64,000 nucleotides of DNA from Paradevosia shaoguanensis (lineage in GTDB: Bacteria > Pseudomonadota > Alphaproteobacteria > Rhizobiales > Devosiaceae): assembly GCF_016801025.1 (NCBI RefSeq), contig NZ_CP068983.1, positions 3,712,501-3,776,500 on the forward strand, written 5' to 3'. Position numbers and translations under genes: made by a program. The notes under the pieces are model-generated. The model saw nothing but the letters and a program-made list of their open reading frames with translations, did no database searches and was not told the origin of the DNA. Positions 34,446-46,515 of the stretch are shown one piece after another; position 1 is the first letter of the stretch, and every line of letters begins with the position of its first letter.

Positions 34446-37400
34446 ATGCCGCGTTCGGCGGCGAAAGCCTGTGTCTGGATTTTCGGCATTCCCGCTGCGC
34501 TGTTCATCCTGCTCTATCTGGTTCTGCTGGTCACCCCCATTCCGCTGCCTTTTGCCCGCGAGCCGGTCAGGGCCGCGCTCATGGCCGCGTTGCCGGAGGG
34601 CGCCGAGCTTGAACTCGGCGATATGGGCCTCGCGCTCGAAAACGCAGTCGTACCCGTGCTCAAGTTCTCGCCGGTCACCTATCGTGACACCAAGTCCGGC
34701 GGCAAGGTGAGCATGGAAGCGCTCGATGTCGGCTTCTCGCCGTTCCGCGCGCTCCTCGGCCAGCCCGGCGCCAGCATCACCATCGTGCGCCCGCATATCC
34801 AGATGGTGCAGGACCTGCTCGGTCCGCGCCTGAGCACGTTCGAATTCGTGGATGATGCCAAGGGTGGCCCCACCACCGTGCGCGTCCTCGAAGGCACCGA
34901 TGCCTTTCCCAAGGTCGGCATTTCGGCCGATGGCGTGGGCGTCCATGGCGACATTCCGGCCTCAGCTTCCGGCGGCATCCGCTCGGACAACGACTGGCTG
35001 ATCTACAACCTCGAGGCAGCCGAGGCGAGCCTGGCCGACGTCGTCAAACAGGCGCAGGACGGCGTCTTCTCGCGCCTCGTCGTCAAGGACGGCGTCATGG
35101 ACATGAACGATTCCGTCTATGGCCTGTTCCGCCAGTTCCAGAACATCAATTTCGACGTCGCCCCGCGCGCCAATGGCCGCGAGACCGTGGGCAACTTCTC
35201 CGCCTCGCTCGGCGGCCGCAAGATGGCCGGCAGCATTTCGCGCGTGGTCGACGAGGATGGTCGTGCCCATCTCAATGCCGATGTCGGCAATATCGACTTC
35301 GCCTCGATCATGCCCTTCATCGATGACCCTGAGAGCCTCATGGCCATCCGCGGCGCCGGCGCTCTCTCCGTCGATGTCGATTTCGACGCCGCGTCCGGCA
35401 AGGTCACCGGCGGCAAGTTCCATATCGACATGACCGGCACGGATCTGCGCGTCGACAAGGACTATTTCCCCGTCGCCAGCTCCATCATGGAGGTCACCTG
35501 GACGCCGGAGACCGGCCAGTTCCAGCTCGCCGATTCGGAGCTGCGCATCGGCCAGAGCTCGACCAAGCTCTCTGGCGTCTTCGTGCTGGGCATGGACAAA
35601 ACCTATGGCCCGACCGTCGGCATTTCTCTCACCGCCAAGGATGTGAGCCTGCGCCCCGACGACATGGAGGCCGCGCCGGCGCCGTTCGAGGAAATGTCCT
35701 TCACCGGCTGGTCCGCGCCGCTCTATGGCGCGCTGGGTATCGACCAGTTGGCGGCCAAGAAGGGCGATGGCCGCGTCGCCGTCACCGGGCGCCTCGACAT
35801 GTTGCGCGCCGGCATCGGCATCGACCTGACGGTTGCCGGCGAAAAGGTCGAGGCCGACGACGTCAAGCGCCTCTGGCCCTATTTCCTCGCCGAGGATTCG
35901 CGCAACTGGTTCGTCAAGAACGTCTCCGAGGGCAGGGTGGCCAATTCCACCATGCACTTCGATTTCCCCGTCGGAACGCTCGCCACGGGCGATGAGGAAA
36001 AGCCGATCCCGCATGGCGCCATGGCCATCGACATGGTGGGCGAGGGGGTCGTGATCCGCGCGACCGACACGATGCAGCCCATCGCCATCGACGGAAACAC
36101 CCGCCTCGCCGTGCGCGACAACGACGTGACCATCTCCGCCGATGGCGGCAAGGTGCCTACGGCCGGCGGCGACATCGCCGTGGCCAATGCGGCGCTGGTC
36201 ATCGACAGCAGCGTGCCCAAGACCAAGACGCTCGAGATTTCGGGCGAGGTGAAGGGCGGCATCAAGGCCCTGCTGGCCCTGGCCAAGGACCAGCAGCCCG
36301 ATGCCATCGCCAGCGCCAAGCTGCCGGTCAAGCTCGACGCCCTGGGTGGCGACGTGGCCATCGATGTCGTGGCGACCGTGCAATTGGGCGAAACCAACGG
36401 CATCAATCAGATCGACTACGTGCTCAACGGGTCGGTCAACGACTTCGCCAGCGACGAGCCGATCCAGGATCGCACGATCAAGAACGGCCAGCTCGCCTTC
36501 AGCGCCACCCAGGCCGGCTACCACGTCACCGGCTCTGCCCAGATCGACGGCATGACTGCCGATCTCTCGGTCAACGGCACGCCGACCGGCGATCCCGTCT
36601 TCCAGCTCGGCTCGACCCTCGACGTCAAGGAACTGACGGCGATGGGCTTTGATGCGTCCCAGTTCCTCTCCGGCCGTGTCCGCTTCATCGCCTCGCCGCA
36701 GGCGGATGGCTCGATTTCGATGGGCGTCGACCTCGAAAACGCCACGCTCAACATCGCCGATCTCGGCATCCGCAAGGCGCAGGGCGTCAAGGGCCTGCTG
36801 CAGGCGCGGGTAAAGCAGGATGGCAAGCTCACCGAACTCGACGACATCGCCCTCGCCTTTGGCGACGTGGACCTGCGCGGCCAACTGGTCTTCGACGGCG
36901 AGAAGAAGCAGCTCGCGTCCGCTCAGTTCGATACCTTCGCCCTCAGTCCGGGCGACCAGGCGCAGGTGTCGCTCTCTCCGATCGATGGCGGCGGCTATTC
37001 GGTCGCCATCCGCGGCAACCAGCTCGATCTCAAGCCGATGCTCCAGCGGTTCTTCGGGCTGGGCGAGGGCTCGCTCGGCAGCGTCGCCACCACCAGCATC
37101 GACCAGCGCATAGCGCTCGACGTCAAGCTCAAGCGGGCCATCGGCTTCTACATGACGACGGCCTACAACCTCGACCTCGACCTCATGTTGCGCGGCAGTG
37201 ATCTGCAGCGCGTGACGATGCAGGCCCAGCTCGGCGAGACCAGCGCCATCTCCGTGGCCACCAATCCCACGCCCGAGGGCAATTCCATCTCCGTGGCCTT
37301 CAACGATTTCGGCTCGCTCCTGCGGCTCATCGGCGTCTATCCGCGCGTTGAAGGCGGCGAGGGCAGCCTGGTGTTGGCGACCAATAGCAAGGCCAAGGTC

Positions 37401-37877
37401 GGTAACGGCCATGCCCGCATCCGCAACTTCGCGCTCATCGACGAGAACAAGGTGGCCGATATCCTGGGCAACCACCAGGGTTCGCGCCAGCTCATCGCCA
37501 AGCAGAACAAGCTGTCGTTCCGCAGCGCCGAGCTCGATTTCATCCGCCGCTCCGACCGTATCGAGCTGACCGACGCGATGCTGGCCGGCGACACCGTGGG
37601 CGGCACGCTCAAGGGCTTCATCTACACCGACAAGCGCCAGTACGACCTCGCCGGCACCTATGTGCCGCTCTTCGGCCTCAACAGCGCCTTCGCCAAGGTG
37701 CCGCTCTTTGGCCCGCTGCTTGCGGGCCCCGATGGCGCCGGCATGTTCGGCGTCACCTTCGCCATTCGCGGCGCGCTCGAAAATCCGGATTTCAAGGTCA
37801 ACCCGGCCTCGCTTCTCGCCGTCGGCGCCTTCCGCTCGCTCTTCGAATTCCGCGCCAAGGAATTGCCGCGTGAGTAA
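34446..37877 (+). CDS. Large AsmA/DUF3971-type envelope protein
   Basis: About 1143 residues from ATG 34446; GTG 34404 or ATG 34287 would lengthen the N-terminus and none has a clear ribosome site. One transmembrane anchor (residues about 8-32) is followed by a very long periplasmic region of repeating beta-strand units and an AsmA-like C-terminal part (LAGDTVGGTLKGFIYTDKRQYDLAGTYVPLFGLNSAFAKVPLFGPLL). This resembles the AsmA/YhdP bridge proteins that move phospholipid between membranes. That role is inferred from the fold, not shown for this subfamily. A bidirectional terminator follows, then convergent tyrS. Confidence 0.85.
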   Translation: MPRSAAKACVWIFGIPAALFILLYLVLLVTPIPLPFAREPVRAALMAALPEGAELELGDMGLALENAVVPVLKFSPVTYRDTKSGGKVSMEALDVGFSPFRALLGQPGASITIVRPHIQMVQDLLGPRLSTFEFVDDAKGGPTTVRVLEGTDAFPKVGISADGVGVHGDIPASASGGIRSDNDWLIYNLEAAEASLADVVKQAQDGVFSRLVVKDGVMDMNDSVYGLFRQFQNINFDVAPRANGRETVGNFSASLGGRKMAGSISRVVDEDGRAHLNADVGNIDFASIMPFIDDPESLMAIRGAGALSVDVDFDAASGKVTGGKFHIDMTGTDLRVDKDYFPVASSIMEVTWTPETGQFQLADSELRIGQSSTKLSGVFVLGMDKTYGPTVGISLTAKDVSLRPDDMEAAPAPFEEMSFTGWSAPLYGALGIDQLAAKKGDGRVAVTGRLDMLRAGIGIDLTVAGEKVEADDVKRLWPYFLAEDSRNWFVKNVSEGRVANSTMHFDFPVGTLATGDEEKPIPHGAMAIDMVGEGVVIRATDTMQPIAIDGNTRLAVRDNDVTISADGGKVPTAGGDIAVANAALVIDSSVPKTKTLEISGEVKGGIKALLALAKDQQPDAIASAKLPVKLDALGGDVAIDVVATVQLGETNGINQIDYVLNGSVNDFASDEPIQDRTIKNGQLAFSATQAGYHVTGSAQIDGMTADLSVNGTPTGDPVFQLGSTLDVKELTAMGFDASQFLSGRVRFIASPQADGSISMGVDLENATLNIADLGIRKAQGVKGLLQARVKQDGKLTELDDIALAFGDVDLRGQLVFDGEKKQLASAQFDTFALSPGDQAQVSLSPIDGGGYSVAIRGNQLDLKPMLQRFFGLGEGSLGSVATTSIDQRIALDVKLKRAIGFYMTTAYNLDLDLMLRGSDLQRVTMQAQLGETSAISVATNPTPEGNSISVAFNDFGSLLRLIGVYPRVEGGEGSLVLATNSKAKVGNGHARIRNFALIDENKVADILGNHQGSRQLIAKQNKLSFRSAELDFIRRSDRIELTDAMLAGDTVGGTLKGFIYTDKRQYDLAGTYVPLFGLNSAFAKVPLFGPLLAGPDGAGMFGVTFAIRGALENPDFKVNPASLLAVGAFRSLFEFRAKELPRE

Positions 37878-37882
37878 AAGAA

Positions 37883-37910
37883 AAGGCCCGGTCGAGCGAC
37901 CGGGCCTTCT
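37883..37910. terminator. Bidirectional terminator between the DUF3971 gene and tyrS
   Basis: An 11-bp stem AAGGCCCGGTC/GACCGGGCCTT with loop GAGC, flanked by AAAAGAA on the left and CTTC on the right, between convergent genes. Confidence 0.85.
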
Positions 37911-37930
37911 TCAATTCATGTCGGTCGCGA

Positions 37931-39181
37931 TCAGGCCGGCTTGATCAGCGCATGGCGCTTCTTGCCGACGGAAAGCTTGATGACGCCTTCGGGGAGAACC
38001 TTGTTTTCGCCCAGCGTCGCCCGCTCGTCCTCGACCAGCTCGTCATTGACGCGCACGGCGCCCGACGTGATGTGGCGACGCGCTTCGCCGTTCGAGGCAG
38101 CGAGCCCGGCCAGCACGAGAGCCGCCTGGATACCCAGCCCGGCATTGAGTTCACCACGCGCAATCTCGGCCGTCGGCAGCGACAGGTCGATGGCGCCGGC
38201 CTCGAAGGTCGCACGCGCCGTCTCGGCGGCCTCGTCGGCCGCCTCGCGACCGTGGACGATGGCCGTGGTTTCCGTCGCCAGCACCTTCTTGGCCTCGTTG
38301 ATCTCGTTGCCGCCCAGGGCAGCCAACCTGGCGATCTCGCTCAGGGGCAGGCGGGTGAAGATCTTGAGGAAGCGGCCGACATCGGCGTCTTCAGTGTTCC
38401 GGAAGTACTGCCAGAAGTCGTAGGGCGAGAAGTTCTCGGGGTTGAGCCAGACGGCGCCCGAGGCGGACTTGCCCATCTTTTCGCCCGAGGCCTTGGTCAG
38501 CAGCGGGGTGGTCAGCGCGTAGAGCTGCGGGCCGCCCATGCGGTGGCTGAGGTCAACGCCGTTGATGATGTTGCCCCACTGGTCCGAGCCGCCCATCTGC
38601 AGCACCGTGCCATAGCGCCGGTTGAGCTCGGTGAAGTCGTAGCCCTGCATGATCATGTAGTTGAACTCGAGGAAGCTCAACGACTGCTCGCGGTCGAGGC
38701 GCAGCTTGACGCTGTCGAAGCTGAGCATGCGGTTGACCGAGAAGTGCCGGCCGACATCGCGCAGGAACTCGACATAGTTGAGCTTCAGCAGCCAATCGGC
38801 GTTGTTGACCATGATGGCGTCGTTGGGCCCGTCGCCGAACGTCATGATTTTGGCGAAGATCTTCTTGATGCCGGCGATGTTCTCTTCGATCTGCTCGATG
38901 GTCAGCAGCTTGCGCTGGTCGTCGCGGAAGGACGGATCGCCTACCATCGAGGTGCCGCCGCCCATCAGGGCGATGGGGCGGTGGCCGGTGGCCTGCATCC
39001 AGTAGAGCATGGTGGCGGTGATGAGATTGCCGATGTGCAAGCTCGTCGCCGTCGCGTCATAGCCCACATAGCCCGTGATCGGCCCCTTGACGGCGAGCGC
39101 ATCCAGACCTTCCGGATCGGAAATCTGGTGGATGAATCCGCGCTCATCGAGGACGTTCAGGAAATCGGACTTGAAGGCCAT
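37931..39181 (-). CDS. tyrS: Tyrosyl-tRNA synthetase
   Basis: A 416-residue class I aminoacyl-tRNA synthetase that charges tRNA-Tyr. The Rossmann core carries [17 protein letters not shown] (HIGH-type motif) and GEKMGKS (KMSKS-type motif), with the tyrosine-site segment [33 protein letters not shown]. The C-terminal S4 domain (about 350-410) includes [19 protein letters not shown]. Length is standard. It lies 44 bp downstream of the alpha/beta hydrolase gene on the same strand. Confidence 0.97.
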   Translation of the reverse strand: MAFKSDFLNVLDERGFIHQISDPEGLDALAVKGPITGYVGYDATATSLHIGNLITATMLYWMQATGHRPIALMGGGTSMVGDPSFRDDQRKLLTIEQIEENIAGIKKIFAKIMTFGDGPNDAIMVNNADWLLKLNYVEFLRDVGRHFSVNRMLSFDSVKLRLDREQSLSFLEFNYMIMQGYDFTELNRRYGTVLQMGGSDQWGNIINGVDLSHRMGGPQLYALTTPLLTKASGEKMGKSASGAVWLNPENFSPYDFWQYFRNTEDADVGRFLKIFTRLPLSEIARLAALGGNEINEAKKVLATETTAIVHGREAADEAAETARATFEAGAIDLSLPTAEIARGELNAGLGIQAALVLAGLAASNGEARRHITSGAVRVNDELVEDERATLGENKVLPEGVIKLSVGKKRHALIKPA

Positions 39182-39225
39182 GGTTCGGGCTCTGGTGGTT
39201 CAGGTGTGTAGAGAGAGGAAGGGTC

Positions 39226-39888
39226 TTAGCGACCCTTGCCTGCGGCGATTTCGGCGCGACGGCGGTCGAGATACTCGGCCGAGCGCTCGGTGAGCTCATC
39301 GATCTTGCCTTCGAAGAAGTGGTTGGCGCCTTCCACGACCTGCTGCTCGATGGTGATGCCCTTCTGCGTCTTGAGCTTGTCCACCAGCTTCTGCACCGAT
39401 TGCGGCGGAGCCACGCGGTCCTTGTCGCCATGGATGATGAGGCCCGAGGACGGGCAGGGGGCGAGGAACGAGAAGTCGTAGAGATTTTCCGGCGGGGCCA
39501 CGGAAATGAAGCCTTCCACTTCCGGGCGGCGCATCAGCAGCTGCATGCCGATCCAGGCGCCGAACGAGAAGCCGGCGATCCAGCAGCCGCGGCTTTCGCG
39601 GTTGAGGCTCTGCAGCCAGTCGAGCGCCGCTGCGGCGTCCGACAGTTCGCCGATGCCGTGATCGAATACGCCCTGCGAGCGGCCGACGCCGCGCGAGTTG
39701 AAGCGCAGCACGGAAAAACCGCGCTGGGCGAACATGTAGAAGAGGTTGTAGACGATCTGGTTGTTCATCGTGCCCCCGAATTCGGGGTGCGGATGCAGCA
39801 CGATGGCGACAGGCGCATTGGGCTCCTTGCCCGGCTGGTAACGGCCTTCGATGCGCCCTTCCGGACCGTTGAAAATCACTTCTGGCAT
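39226..39888 (-). CDS. Alpha/beta hydrolase of the dienelactone-hydrolase-like group
   Basis: A 220-residue serine hydrolase. The oxyanion segment VLHPHPEFGGTMNNQIVYNL, nucleophile elbow GFSFGAW (Ser), the acid in HGDKDRVAPP and the histidine in EGANHFFEGK form a complete triad. Close relatives are widespread in alphaproteobacteria with unknown substrate. It is the first gene of a leftward unit with tyrS and diverges from the suf operon, with 250 bp between the two starts. Confidence 0.9.
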   Translation of the reverse strand: MPEVIFNGPEGRIEGRYQPGKEPNAPVAIVLHPHPEFGGTMNNQIVYNLFYMFAQRGFSVLRFNSRGVGRSQGVFDHGIGELSDAAAALDWLQSLNRESRGCWIAGFSFGAWIGMQLLMRRPEVEGFISVAPPENLYDFSFLAPCPSSGLIIHGDKDRVAPPQSVQKLVDKLKTQKGITIEQQVVEGANHFFEGKIDELTERSAEYLDRRRAEIAAGKGR

Positions 39889-40005
39889 GTGGTTCGTTTC
39901 CCGTGAGCTTTGGCGCTCATGTTAGTGCGGACTTCTCCACGCTCAGTCCGGCTGCGCGCTTGACGAATGGCATGGCGCTGCCTAAAACATGCGTGAAAAA
40001 ACCAG

Positions 40006-40022
40006 TTTAGAATTGTTCGAAA
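40006..40022 (+). promoter_or_regulatory. Irr/ICE-like iron-control box before the suf operon
   Basis: TTTAGAA-TTG-TTCGAAA differs at one position from the rhizobial iron control element TTTAGAA-NNN-TTCTAAA bound by Irr. It lies 117 bp before the first suf gene, and a CATATA -10-like sequence lies about 17 bp downstream of the box. Irr normally represses Fe-S assembly genes when iron is low. Confidence 0.65.
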
Positions 40023-40138
40023 CTCGGTTTCGCCCTTTCATATAGGGCATGCGAGCGCTCCTTGTAGTGAAAGTGAGCGTCCGATTTCAAGTTTTGTTTC
40101 GGACTGGAGCGGGCGCCAAGGCGCCATATGTGGCTTTG

Positions 40139-41281
40139 ATGACGCGATCGGCGATCTACCTCGACCACAATGCCTCCGCTCCGCTTCTCCCGGAAGCGAG
40201 GGCGGCGATGCTTGCTGCGCTCGATCTGGTGGGCAATCCGTCCTCCGTCCACGGCCATGGCCGTGCCCTGCGCGAGGTGATCGAAACCGGCCGCGGGCAG
40301 GTAGCCAAACTCGCCGGCGCCGAGCGCAAGCAGGTGGTTTTCACTGGTTCGGCGACTGAGGCCATCACCCAGGCCATCGTCGGCGGCGCCAGGGCGCTCA
40401 AGGTCGACCGCATCGTGATCAGCGCGGGCGAGCACGCTGCCGTCACCAAGGCTGCCGAAGCGGCAGGACTCCCGGTCACAATAGTGGGCCTCGACGCCGA
40501 TGGTGTGATCCGCACCGATGAGATCGCCGCAGCCCTGCAGCAGGATGGCACCGCATTGGTCGCCGTCCATGCCGTCAACAACGAGACTGGAATCATCCAG
40601 CCACTCGCCAGAATCGAGGCTCTTGTCGGGCCGACGCCGCATTATCTCTTCATTGATGCGGTACAGGCGCTCGGAAAGCTCGATCTCGATTTCGCCTCGC
40701 GCCCGGCCGACATGATGGCGCTGAGCGCCCACAAGATTGGCGGGCCGGTCGGCATCGGTGCACTGCTGGTCAAGAGCCATGCCGACACCGTTCGGCTCAT
40801 TCCCGGCGGCGGGCAGGAGCAGGGGCGGCGTGGCGGCACGGAATCGGCGAGCCTGGTTGCCGGGTTCGGCGCGGCCGCCGAGGCGTTCCCGCAGCATTAC
40901 GATGCTGCGCGGGTTGCAAAGCTGACATTCCAACTCATGTATAGACTGCGTGAGCTGGAAGGTGCTGTGGTGGTATTCGGCGAAAAAGCTCAGCGAGTGG
41001 GTAACGTCGTCGATTTCGCAGCGCCGGGCCTCAAGAATGCCGTGGCGATGATGGGCCTCGATCTCATGGGAATTTCGGTTTCCTCCGGGTCGGCCTGTTC
41101 GTCGGGCAAGGTAGGGCCCAGTCATGTCCTGGCCGCGATGGGTGTAGCGCCTGAACTGGCAGACTGCGCCCTGCGCGTGAGCCTGGGCTGGAATTCGACT
41201 GAAGAGGATGTCTCGGCGTTCCTTCAGGGGTTTGAACAGGTCCTCGACCGGCACCGGCGCCGGCATGGACAGGCGGCCTGA
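40139..41281 (+). CDS. Cysteine desulfurase, NifS/IscS-like, first gene of the suf operon
   Basis: A 380-residue PLP enzyme that takes sulfur from cysteine for Fe-S clusters. IYLDHNASAPLLPEA opens the fold; PLP Lys199 is in SAHKIGGPVGIG; the sulfur-accepting Cys320 sits in SGSACSSGKVGPSHVL, the longer loop of group I (IscS/NifS) enzymes. ATG 40139 starts the family match; a longer frame lacks support. The operon has a second, SufS-type desulfurase further down, so two classes occur together. No IscR-type gene precedes it; the Irr-like box does. Confidence 0.92.
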   Translation: MTRSAIYLDHNASAPLLPEARAAMLAALDLVGNPSSVHGHGRALREVIETGRGQVAKLAGAERKQVVFTGSATEAITQAIVGGARALKVDRIVISAGEHAAVTKAAEAAGLPVTIVGLDADGVIRTDEIAAALQQDGTALVAVHAVNNETGIIQPLARIEALVGPTPHYLFIDAVQALGKLDLDFASRPADMMALSAHKIGGPVGIGALLVKSHADTVRLIPGGGQEQGRRGGTESASLVAGFGAAAEAFPQHYDAARVAKLTFQLMYRLRELEGAVVVFGEKAQRVGNVVDFAAPGLKNAVAMMGLDLMGISVSSGSACSSGKVGPSHVLAAMGVAPELADCALRVSLGWNSTEEDVSAFLQGFEQVLDRHRRRHGQAA

Positions 41282-41305
41282 CGGCCGTCGAGTAGGAGAA
41301 GAACA

Positions 41306-42826
<1,521 letters not shown>

Positions 42827-42851
42827 CAGACAGATTTCGGAGAATAGACAG

Positions 42852-43616
<765 letters not shown>

Positions 43617-43621
43617 ACCAG

Positions 43622-44830
43622 ATGGCAATAGCTTTCCCCGTCCGGCTCGGGCCGGCTGAAAACACGCTGATCGAGCAGCTCAACGCTGCCGGTGCCGCTG
43701 ACCAGGCCGAGCGCCTAGCCGGTGCGGGCCTGCCGACGCGCCGCGTCGAGACCTATCACTATACCGACCTCAAGACCCTGCTGCGCAGCGTTCCGCCGCT
43801 GGCCGGGGCCGCGACTTCCGCCAGCGCTCCGGCGCTCGAAGTTCCCGGCGCCTTCCAGCTCATGATCGCCAACGGCGCTGTCCAGGCGCATGGCACGGCT
43901 CCGGCCGGCGTCATCGTCGGCAAGGCCGAGGGCTCGGTGCTCACTACCCGCGACGACGTGATCGTGCGGTTCAACACCGCCTTCGCCAAGGAGAGCCTGG
44001 TGCTCAACCTCGAAGGCTCGGTCGATCCGGTCATCCAGATCGACCGCCGTACCGAGGGACCCGCCGCGCATGCGTCGAGTTCGGCTCGCATCTTCGTGGC
44101 CGACAACGGCTCGGCGACGATCATCGAGACCTATTCGGGCAGCCAGGAAGCGCACCTCGCCAACCACGCGACCTATGTCGATGTCGGCGCGAACGCCAAC
44201 GTGACCCACATCACTGTGGACCTCTCCGCCAAGGCCTCGACCCACTTCGCCACGGTCGAATATCAGATCGGCGAGAACGCCAAGCTGCGTTCGCTCGTGA
44301 TCCATGCCGGCGCCGCGCTCGAGCGCACGCAGATCTTCTCGCGCTTTGCGGGCGAGGGGGCTTATGCCGATTTCACCGGGCTCAACCTCGTCAAGGACGG
44401 GCAGCACGGCGACATCACGCTCAACGTCAACCACGAAGTGCCCAATACGGGCAGCAAGGAACTCTACAAGCAGATCGCCCGCGGGCGTTCGCGTGCGGTG
44501 TTCCAGGGCAAGATCGTGGTGGAGCGGGATTCCCAGAAGACCGATTCCAAGATGATGATGCAGGGCCTGATGCTCTCGGACGAAGCCGAGATCCTCTCCA
44601 AGCCCGAGCTCGAAATCTATGCCGACGACGTGGTCTGCGGCCATGGTTCGACCTGCGGGAAGCTCGATGAGGACTGGCTGTTCTATCTCGTCAGCCGCGG
44701 CATTCCCAAGGAAGAGGCCGAGACCATGCTGGTCCGTGGCTTCCTCGAGGAACTGCTCGACCCGATCGAGGACGAGGCCCTCAACGAGTCGCTCAAGGCG
44801 ATCGTGGATAGCTGGCTGCTGGGCAAATGA
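43622..44830 (+). CDS. sufD: Fe-S scaffold subunit SufD
   Basis: A 402-residue SufB paralogue. The C-terminal half carries EILSKPELEIYADDVVCGHGSTCGKLDEDWLFYLVSRGI, the standard SufD signature with the histidine implicated in cluster assembly. ATG 43622 is preferred over TTG 43613, which overlaps the sufC stop. Its last codons overlap sufS (ATGA), so the two are translationally coupled. Confidence 0.95.
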   Translation: MAIAFPVRLGPAENTLIEQLNAAGAADQAERLAGAGLPTRRVETYHYTDLKTLLRSVPPLAGAATSASAPALEVPGAFQLMIANGAVQAHGTAPAGVIVGKAEGSVLTTRDDVIVRFNTAFAKESLVLNLEGSVDPVIQIDRRTEGPAAHASSSARIFVADNGSATIIETYSGSQEAHLANHATYVDVGANANVTHITVDLSAKASTHFATVEYQIGENAKLRSLVIHAGAALERTQIFSRFAGEGAYADFTGLNLVKDGQHGDITLNVNHEVPNTGSKELYKQIARGRSRAVFQGKIVVERDSQKTDSKMMMQGLMLSDEAEILSKPELEIYADDVVCGHGSTCGKLDEDWLFYLVSRGIPKEEAETMLVRGFLEELLDPIEDEALNESLKAIVDSWLLGK

Positions 44831-46047
44831 CCTTCGACCTCGCAAAGGTCCGGGCGGATTTTCCGATCCTTTCGGAGAAGATCCACGGGCAAAGGCTGGT
44901 TTATCTGGACAGCGGTGCATCGGCGCAGAAGCCGGCGCAGGTGCTGGACCGGATGGACTATGCCCATCGGCACGAATACGCCAACGTCCATCGCGGGCTG
45001 CACACGCTCGCGAACCGGGCCACCGAGGCCTATGAGGGCGGCCGCGAGGCTGCCCGGCGCCTGCTGAACGCCAAAAGGATCGAAGAGATCATCTTCACCA
45101 AGTCGGCGACCGAGGCGATCAACCTCGTTGCGTCCTCCTTCGCCGGCCCGCGTATTTCCGAAGGTGACGAGATCGTCGTCACCATCATGGAGCACCATTC
45201 CAACATCGTGCCCTGGCATTTCCACCGGGAGCGCAAGGGCGCGGTGCTCAAGTTCGTCGACGTTCGCGACGACGGCAGCTTCGATATCGATGCCTTTGAG
45301 AAGGCGCTGACGCCCAAGACCAGGATGGTCGCGGTGACGCATATGTCGAACGTCTTGGGCACGGTGACGCCGATCAAGGAAGTCATCGAGATCGCCCATG
45401 CACGCGGCATTCCGGTGCTCGTCGACGGCAGCCAGGGCGCCGTTCACCTCAAGGTGGACGTGCAGGACCTCGATGTCGATTTCTACGTCGCCACCGGCCA
45501 CAAGCTCTACGGCCCCACCGGCATCGGCATCCTTTACGGCAAGTTCGACCTGCTCAAGAACATGCAGCCCTATCAGGGCGGCGGCGAGATGATCGACATC
45601 GTGACCGTGGACGGCATCACCTATAACGAGCCGCCGCATCGTTTCGAGGCCGGCACCCCGCCCATCGTCCAGGCCATCGGCCTTGGTGCAGCCATCGATT
45701 ATGTCGATGCGCTCGGCCGTGACGCCATCGCGGAACATGAAGCAGAACTAACGGCTTACGCGCAGGGGCGTTTGCAGAGAATCAACTCGCTGCGCCTCAT
45801 CGGCACGGCGCCGGGCAAGGGCGGCATCTTCTCGTTCGCCATCGACGGAGCCCACGCCCATGACGTGGCGACGATCCTCGACCGCTACGGCATTGCCGTG
45901 CGGGCCGGCACCCATTGCGCCATGCCCTTGCTCAATCGCTTCGGCGTCACCTCTACATGCCGGGCCTCCTTCGGCCTATATAACGGCAAGGATGATGTTG
46001 ATGCGCTTGTCGAGGGTATCGAGAAGGCGCGGACTTTCTTCGCTTGA
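44827..46047 (+). CDS. sufS: Cysteine desulfurase SufS
   Basis: A 406-residue group II desulfurase. The PLP lysine is Lys226 (GHKLYGPTG) and the active cysteine is Cys364 (RAGTHCAMP), the same numbers as in E. coli SufS, with EHHSNIVPWH for the cofactor site. No SufE or SufU gene is adjacent, so the sulfur acceptor must come from elsewhere or be SufB directly. It follows sufD with a 4-bp overlap. Confidence 0.96.
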   Translation: MTFDLAKVRADFPILSEKIHGQRLVYLDSGASAQKPAQVLDRMDYAHRHEYANVHRGLHTLANRATEAYEGGREAARRLLNAKRIEEIIFTKSATEAINLVASSFAGPRISEGDEIVVTIMEHHSNIVPWHFHRERKGAVLKFVDVRDDGSFDIDAFEKALTPKTRMVAVTHMSNVLGTVTPIKEVIEIAHARGIPVLVDGSQGAVHLKVDVQDLDVDFYVATGHKLYGPTGIGILYGKFDLLKNMQPYQGGGEMIDIVTVDGITYNEPPHRFEAGTPPIVQAIGLGAAIDYVDALGRDAIAEHEAELTAYAQGRLQRINSLRLIGTAPGKGGIFSFAIDGAHAHDVATILDRYGIAVRAGTHCAMPLLNRFGVTSTCRASFGLYNGKDDVDALVEGIEKARTFFA

Positions 46048-46059
46048 GGCGATCTGGAT

Positions 46060-46464
46060 ATGACCGAAGAAGCAGAAACCAAGGTTGAGGCCGCTACCCC
46101 CGATGCGCCGGTGCGCATCGAGACGGTGCACACGAGCAATTCGCTGCCCGAAGACGAAGTCGCCCGCATCACGGCCGACCTCATCGGCGCGCTCAAGACG
46201 GTCTACGATCCGGAAATCCCAGTCGACATCTACGAGCTCGGCCTCGTCTACAAGGTCGATCTCGACGACAACCGGAACCTCACCATCGACATGACGTTGA
46301 CCGCTCCGGGCTGCCCCGTCGCTGGCGAGATGCCCGGCTGGGTGCAGAACGCCGCCAGCGCCGTCGAGGGCATCCAGGACGTGACCGTCAACATGGTCTT
46401 CGATCCGCCGTGGACGCCCGACCGCATGAGCGAGGAAGCCCAGGTCGCGCTCAACTGGTGGTAG
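46060..46464 (+). CDS. sufT: SufT-type DUF59/MIP18 Fe-S maturation protein
   Basis: A 134-residue protein: a variable acidic N-terminus (1-35) and a MIP18-family domain with VYDPEIPVDIYELGLVY, MTLTAPGCPVAGEMPGWV (conserved Cys) and FDPPWTPDRMSEEAQ. SufT proteins help deliver Fe-S clusters to clients. It follows sufS by 12 bp in the operon. Confidence 0.93.
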   Translation: MTEEAETKVEAATPDAPVRIETVHTSNSLPEDEVARITADLIGALKTVYDPEIPVDIYELGLVYKVDLDDNRNLTIDMTLTAPGCPVAGEMPGWVQNAASAVEGIQDVTVNMVFDPPWTPDRMSEEAQVALNWW

Positions 46465-46515
46465 GCAAACCGGGCGCGACATGCTATATCGTCATCTAAC
46501 GATGGATGGTGAGAT

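Noticed and set aside
34962-37475. Minus-strand open frame of more than 800 codons
   Set aside because: Shadow of the DUF3971 gene on the plus strand, with Asp/Arg/Gly/Ala-rich translation and no ribosome site or motif.
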